Positions 13,584-16,780 of a stretch of DNA of 16,780 nucleotides are shown here, piece after piece. The notes beneath the pieces were generated by a model. The model worked only from the letters and a program-made list of their open reading frames with translations, was not told where the DNA came from and ran no database searches. The stretch is taken from the NCBI GenBank assembly GCA_946623765.1, contig CAMORL010000021.1:1-16780 (forward strand), written 5' to 3'. This stretch comes from an uncultured Clostridia bacterium. GTDB lineage: Bacteria > Bacillota_A > Clostridia > Christensenellales > CAG-138. How positions within the stretch are numbered: the first letter of the stretch is position 1; each line of letters begins with the position of its first letter. Made by a program: the position numbers and the translations under genes.

Positions 13584-14720
13584 ATGAAGAGAAAGAAACA
13601 AAACCCCATAAAACTGGTCGGCATGTGCCTCGCGCTGTTCGTCCTGCTCGTGCTGCTGTTCCTGCTGATGCGTCTGGTGCTTTCGAATCAGCAGGCGGAG
13701 AAGGGCGCGTCGTGCAGAGCACAGTTCCGTGAGGAGTCCGGCGAGATCGGAACCGTGACGCCGGAGCCGACGATCGTCGATCTGTACGCCTATTTCGACT
13801 GGACGGAAACAACGAAGATCAAGGTGTACGACCATCGGGCGGACAAGCTCGTCGACATGGATCTCGAGGAGTACATCGTCGGCGTCGTGTCGGCGGAAAT
13901 GCCCGCATACTACAGCTTTGAAGCGCTGAAGGCGCAGGCGGTCGCCTCCCGGACCTACACGCTTTACAGTGTGGCGCACGGCGGCTGTCATACCAATGCG
14001 GACGCCGACGTTTGCACGAACAGCAAGTGCTGTCAGGCGTTCTCGTCGCATGAGCGGATGAGAAGCACCTGGAAAGCGGACTATGCGGAAAACTACAACC
14101 GCGTGGCGCAGGCGGTGATGGAGACGGCGGGCGAGGTGCTGACGTACGAAGGCAAGCTCTGCGACGCGCTGTACCACGCCTGCTCCGGCGGACAGACCGA
14201 GGATTCGGAGCATGTGTACGCAAACGCACTTCCGTATCTGCGCGGCGTAATGAGCCCGTATGAGGATCCGATGCGGGAGGAGGACGTCGAGCTCGGCACG
14301 GACGCGCTTCTGGAGCTGATCGCATCCAAATATCCGGAGAGCGGAATCACCGAGGACAACGTCAGAGACGGCATCGCGATCGAAGCCGCATACGAAAGCG
14401 GACGCGTGGAAACGCTGCGCCTCGGCAAAACGACGGTCACCGGCAAACAGGCGCGCAACCTGTTCGGACTCCGGAGCACGATGTTTACGGTCGAGTGGAC
14501 GAACAAGGGAATCGTGTTCCACACGAAGGGCTACGGACACGGGGTCGGTCTTTCGCAGAACGGAGCGAACGGCATGGCGAAGCACGGCTCGGACTATCGT
14601 GAGATCCTGCTGCATTACTACACGGGCGTGACGATCTCCGGGTTCGGCGCGGACGGCATCGTTCCGAAGCCTTCGCCGACGCCGGGCGACACGGACATCG
14701 CGTTTGTGCCGGAGGGGTAA
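13584..14720 (+). CDS. SpoIID/LytB-domain protein (membrane-anchored lytic transglycosylase)
   Basis: A 378-residue protein with one N-terminal membrane helix (about residues 10-33) and a large outside-facing SpoIID domain. SpoIID is a peptidoglycan lytic transglycosylase that strips stem-free glycan during engulfment. Conserved blocks are DLEEYIVGVVSAEMP (probable catalytic Glu95), EALKAQAVASRTYTL, ALYHACSGGQTE, and the closing HTKGYGHGVGLSQNGA. A cysteine-rich stretch (residues about 130-155, CHTN...CTNSKCC) may bind metal or form disulfides. The frame extends three codons upstream to an ATG that overlaps the -10 box, so ATG 13584 is the better start; no SD is present. A second SpoIID-family protein for vegetative wall turnover is an alternative to the sporulation role. 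The methyltransferase ATG lies one base after its stop codon. Confidence 0.93.
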   Translation: MKRKKQNPIKLVGMCLALFVLLVLLFLLMRLVLSNQQAEKGASCRAQFREESGEIGTVTPEPTIVDLYAYFDWTETTKIKVYDHRADKLVDMDLEEYIVGVVSAEMPAYYSFEALKAQAVASRTYTLYSVAHGGCHTNADADVCTNSKCCQAFSSHERMRSTWKADYAENYNRVAQAVMETAGEVLTYEGKLCDALYHACSGGQTEDSEHVYANALPYLRGVMSPYEDPMREEDVELGTDALLELIASKYPESGITEDNVRDGIAIEAAYESGRVETLRLGKTTVTGKQARNLFGLRSTMFTVEWTNKGIVFHTKGYGHGVGLSQNGANGMAKHGSDYREILLHYYTGVTISGFGADGIVPKPSPTPGDTDIAFVPEG

Positions 14721-14721
14721 C

Positions 14722-15399
14722 ATGGAACGCTGGGAATGGCTGATCGAACCCGAGACGGGGATTTTTCAGGATCCGGAAAAGGGCTGCTTTACGGAGGATC
14801 CGATCGCGCTGGTGCATTTTGCGCGGATCGGACCGAAGGACACGGTTCTGGATCTCGGAACCGGAAACGGTGTGATGTGCCTGTATGCCGAAGCCCGCTA
14901 CGGCGGAACGTATACGGGAATCGACGTCGACGGCGCGCAGATTGCGCTTGCGCAGCGCAGCGCGGAAAGGAACGGACAGCCGATCCGCTTTGCAAAGATT
15001 CGCGTCGAGGATGCGCCGTCCGTGCTCGGCCACGGAATCGTTTCGCGCGTGCTGATGAACCCGCCGTACTATACCGCGGGGGACCCGGGAAAGCGGGCGA
15101 CGGCGCGCCACGCGGACGGAACGCTGCTTTCCGACTGGTGCCGGGCGGCGTTTCTGCTGCTGAAAAACGGCGGAACCCTTTCCATGTGCTATCCCGCGGA
15201 GCAGCTGCAGCCGCTGCTTTCAACGCTCGACGCGGCGCGTTTCTCCGTGAAGCGCATGCAGCTTCGCATGAGCGGTTCGCGCGCAAGACTCGTACTGATC
15301 GAAGCAAAGAAGCTCGGCGGGAGCGGCATGACCGTCACCGTCGTGCAGGATCGGATGCAGCCCGCAGCGCGCAGAACGGATCAGGGACTCCTCGTCTGA
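14722..15399 (+). CDS. TrmN6-like N6-adenine methyltransferase
   Basis: A 225-residue SAM-dependent methyltransferase. Motif I is DLGTGNG (44-50), motif II ends in GIDVD, and the amino-methyltransferase motif NPPYY is at 113-117. NPPY with this length and the opening FTEDPIALVHFARI match the TrmN6 (tRNA1Val m6A37) / YabB-type group, so tRNA is the likely substrate, though other N6-adenine or glutamine acceptors use the same motif. ATG 14722 is preceded by GGAGGGG at 14711-14717, inside the end of the spoIID-like gene. Codons continue upstream to 14704 but would displace this good SD. It is co-transcribed with the SpoIID gene. No hairpin terminator is visible after the stop. Confidence 0.86.
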   Translation: MERWEWLIEPETGIFQDPEKGCFTEDPIALVHFARIGPKDTVLDLGTGNGVMCLYAEARYGGTYTGIDVDGAQIALAQRSAERNGQPIRFAKIRVEDAPSVLGHGIVSRVLMNPPYYTAGDPGKRATARHADGTLLSDWCRAAFLLLKNGGTLSMCYPAEQLQPLLSTLDAARFSVKRMQLRMSGSRARLVLIEAKKLGGSGMTVTVVQDRMQPAARRTDQGLLV

Positions 15400-15504
15400 A
15401 CCTCGTTTACGGATTGTTCACGAAATTCCGGTCATTCTTAAAAGTTTGTTCGTTGCATTCCTCCGTATTTTGCGTCAAACTGGATGTGAAAGGGGGAGTG
15501 ACAG

Positions 15505-15903
15505 ATGAAGGGGACTTTATTGTTTTCAAGGACCGGAAGCACGGTTCGCACCGGCGAGCGGCGGACGGCGGATGCGCACCGTATGATCGGCGAACTGATG
15601 CTGCGGATGGGGATCGAGCCGCATCTGGTCGGATTTGAACCGCTGTGCGACGGCGTACGGATCGCGGCGGAACAGGAGCGCACAAGCGGCGCGGCGTCGC
15701 CCAATGGCATCTATCCGGCGATCGGGGATCTGTGCGAGACCGATGCGGGAGAGCATGCGATCCGGGACGCGATCGGCGTCGGCTTTCTGAATCCGGGCGG
15801 GATCCATGCGGAGATCTTTCCGTTTTCGGACCGACCGAGCAATTTCGAATTCATCTGTACGGTAGCGGAGCTGGTGCGCGACCGGATCAAAAGCGGCAAA
15901 TAA
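15505..15903 (+). CDS. Stand-alone Spo0A C-terminal-domain-like protein
   Basis: A 132-residue protein that resembles the DNA-binding effector domain of Spo0A without any receiver domain. Three blocks line up by eye. One is HRMIGELMLRMGIEPHLVGF with the first Spo0A helices (IHEIGVPAHIKGY). The next is IYPAIGDLCETDAGEHAIRD with the Spo0A LYPDIAKK...VERAIRHAIE segment. The last is DRPSNFEFICTVAELVRD with KPTNSEFIAMVADKLR. The recognition-helix entry is one residue shorter, and the SRVER sequence of Spo0A is replaced (AGEHA), so 0A-box binding may be altered or lost. The N-terminal 25 residues (MKGTLLFSRTG) are a short strand-like lead-in. The SD AGGGGGAG precedes ATG 15505. It has its own terminator and lies 105 bases after the methyltransferase gene; no convincing promoter is visible in that gap. 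Confidence 0.72.
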   Translation: MKGTLLFSRTGSTVRTGERRTADAHRMIGELMLRMGIEPHLVGFEPLCDGVRIAAEQERTSGAASPNGIYPAIGDLCETDAGEHAIRDAIGVGFLNPGGIHAEIFPFSDRPSNFEFICTVAELVRDRIKSGK

Positions 15904-15911
15904 TCGAGACA

Positions 15912-15948
15912 AAAGAGGCTGTTCCAAAACAAGAACAGCCTCTTTATA
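15912..15948. terminator. Bidirectional terminator between Spo0A-like and PlsC-like genes
   Basis: A 13-base perfect stem, AAAGAGGCTGTTC (15912-15924) with GAACAGCCTCTTT (15933-15945), around CAAAACAA. The T-tract is stronger on the minus strand (TTTT before GTC) than on the plus strand (TTTATATA). Confidence 0.9.
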
Positions 15949-15965
15949 TATGTCGCTGCGGTACG

Positions 15966-16780
15966 TTACGCGTCGAGCGCGGCTTCGAGCTTTTTGCGCG
16001 CGAGATCCGCAATCTCCTGTGTGGAAAGATCCTGCATCTGTTCGGGCGAGATCACGTCGACGACCGAGAAGGTGACCTTCGTGCCGTGCCAGAAATATTG
16101 CGGGATCACCCGCTCGGTGCCCCGGTTCACGGCGATGACGATCGGTACGCCCGCGCGCTTGGCAATCGAGAAGGAACCCGGATGCAGCGGCAGCAGCGGC
16201 TCGTTCGTTTTGTTGCGCGTGCCTTCCGGAAAGATCCCGACGGCGGTCTGCTCTTCCTTCAATATGTCGACGGCGTGCAGGATCGTTTTCAGCGCCTGCC
16301 GGTTGTTGTTCCGGTCGATGAACGGATAGCCGCAGATGTGCGCAAAGCTGCCCGCGACCGGCATATTGAGGATCTCCGGTTTGCAGATGAAGACGATCTC
16401 CGTGCCCTTCAGAAGGACCAGCGGAAAGAACGGGTCGAGCATGGAGCGATGGTTTGCCACGAGGAGAAACGGCTTGCTGCGGTCGATGCGTTCGAGCCCT
16501 TCCGCCCGGATACGGACGCGTCCCGCAAGCAGAATGACATGCATGATTTCGACTGCAAAGCGGCGCATGCCGTGATGCACCTTTGTGACCGGCTTTTTCT
16601 TATCGATAAGCAGCGAGATCACGAAGACAATCCCCGCGAAAACGAGAAGCCAGAATACGTATGCCGCAAGGAACAGCAGGGGAATGCGGAGCCAGAACCA
16701 CCAGGCTGCACAGGGACCCAATACAAAGGACAGCCCGACGGCACAGCCCGCGGACAGCAGCAGAATCAGAATCCAGATCA
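15966..16780 (-). CDS. plsC: 1-acyl-glycerol-3-phosphate acyltransferase (PlsC family), 5' end outside window
   Basis: A membrane acyltransferase that makes phosphatidic acid in phospholipid synthesis. The catalytic motif is NHRSMLD (His and Asp of HX4D), the glycerol-phosphate-binding motif is FPEGTR, and a PFIDRNNN block lies between them. The N-terminus has two hydrophobic segments, one around WWFWLRIPLLFLAAYVFWLL and one upstream of it. The frame has no stop between 16721 and the window edge. The codons there encode IWILILLLSAGCAVGLSFV, which is the first membrane helix expected for this clostridial subgroup, so the true start lies just beyond 16780 and a TTG at 16721 is not the start. 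The gene is complete at its 3' end, facing the shared terminator. Confidence 0.9.
   Translation of the reverse strand, partial: IWILILLLSAGCAVGLSFVLGPCAAWWFWLRIPLLFLAAYVFWLLVFAGIVFVISLLIDKKKPVTKVHHGMRRFAVEIMHVILLAGRVRIRAEGLERIDRSKPFLLVANHRSMLDPFFPLVLLKGTEIVFICKPEILNMPVAGSFAHICGYPFIDRNNNRQALKTILHAVDILKEEQTAVGIFPEGTRNKTNEPLLPLHPGSFSIAKRAGVPIVIAVNRGTERVIPQYFWHGTKVTFSVVDVISPEQMQDLSTQEIADLARKKLEAALDA

Noticed and set aside
13473..14723. A 416-codon open frame antisense to the SpoIID-like gene
   Set aside because: No family pattern; the plus strand is an unmistakable SpoIID protein. The frame exists because of codon bias.
15400..15504. Promoter for the Spo0A-like gene
   Set aside because: TTGTTC-18-TTAAAA and a TATTTT box were considered, but matches are poor and I could not support either; weak dyads such as AGTTTG/CAAACT are expected by chance.
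15966..16721. TTG at 16721 as the start of the acyltransferase
   Set aside because: The frame remains open to the window edge and encodes a membrane helix typical of the family, so the gene is better treated as truncated by the window.
1..16780. tRNA, rRNA, CRISPR, IS element or prophage
   Set aside because: No cloverleaf-like gene, spaced repeat array, transposase, integrase or phage structural protein is visible on either strand.

Overview
The window is a gene-dense piece of chromosome from a GC-rich, probably anaerobic member of the Clostridia. Three things point there. The gene content is Firmicutes-type: YolD-like protein, DnaD plus DnaI-type loader, SpoIID, and a Spo0A C-terminal-domain protein. 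There is a rubredoxin. Promoters are TTGACA/TATAAT-like and Shine-Dalgarno (SD) sites are AGGAGG-like. No species can be named from sequence alone. I see no tRNA, rRNA, CRISPR array, transposase or phage structural gene.

Layout. (1) 29-3475, plus strand: a tight four-gene operon of a Y-family (UvrX/UmuC-like) translesion polymerase, a GNAT acetyltransferase fused to an HD (YfbR-like) nucleotidase, RidA, and a YolD-like protein. (2) 3541-3738: a self-contained unit with promoter, 32-codon acidic ORF and terminator. (3) 3780-5639: a macro-domain protein with a C-terminal HTH-like region, then a TerY-like vWA protein whose promoter and SD are spanned by an 11-bp inverted repeat. (4) 5682-6661: a cytoplasmic SIMPL-domain protein and rubredoxin, closed by a strong bidirectional terminator. 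(5) 6670-7347, minus: a HAD phosphatase, divergent from (6) 7452-10505, plus: DUF2156/LPG-synthase-C-like protein, sugar-nucleotidyltransferase-like protein and a SurA/PrsA-like lipoprotein. (7) 10566-13476, minus: dnaD-like, dnaC/dnaI-like and rsmI, joined by 1-4 base stop/start overlaps. (8) 13571-15399, plus: SpoIID-domain protein and a TrmN6-like methyltransferase. (9) 15505-15903: a stand-alone Spo0A C-terminal-like protein. (10) 15966-16780, minus: a PlsC-type acyltransferase cut by the window edge.

Most of the window is housekeeping. The parts worth a second look are the polymerase operon, where three genes including a GNAT-HD fusion with a strong internal start separate polymerase and YolD; the macro/vWA pair with its RNA- or DNA-level inverted repeat; three genes whose start codons lie only 6-8 bases after a -10 box, which suggests leaderless mRNAs; the orphan 32-codon unit; and the receiver-less Spo0A-like protein with an altered recognition-helix region. 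Functions are assigned by recognising family motifs by eye; no database search was possible.
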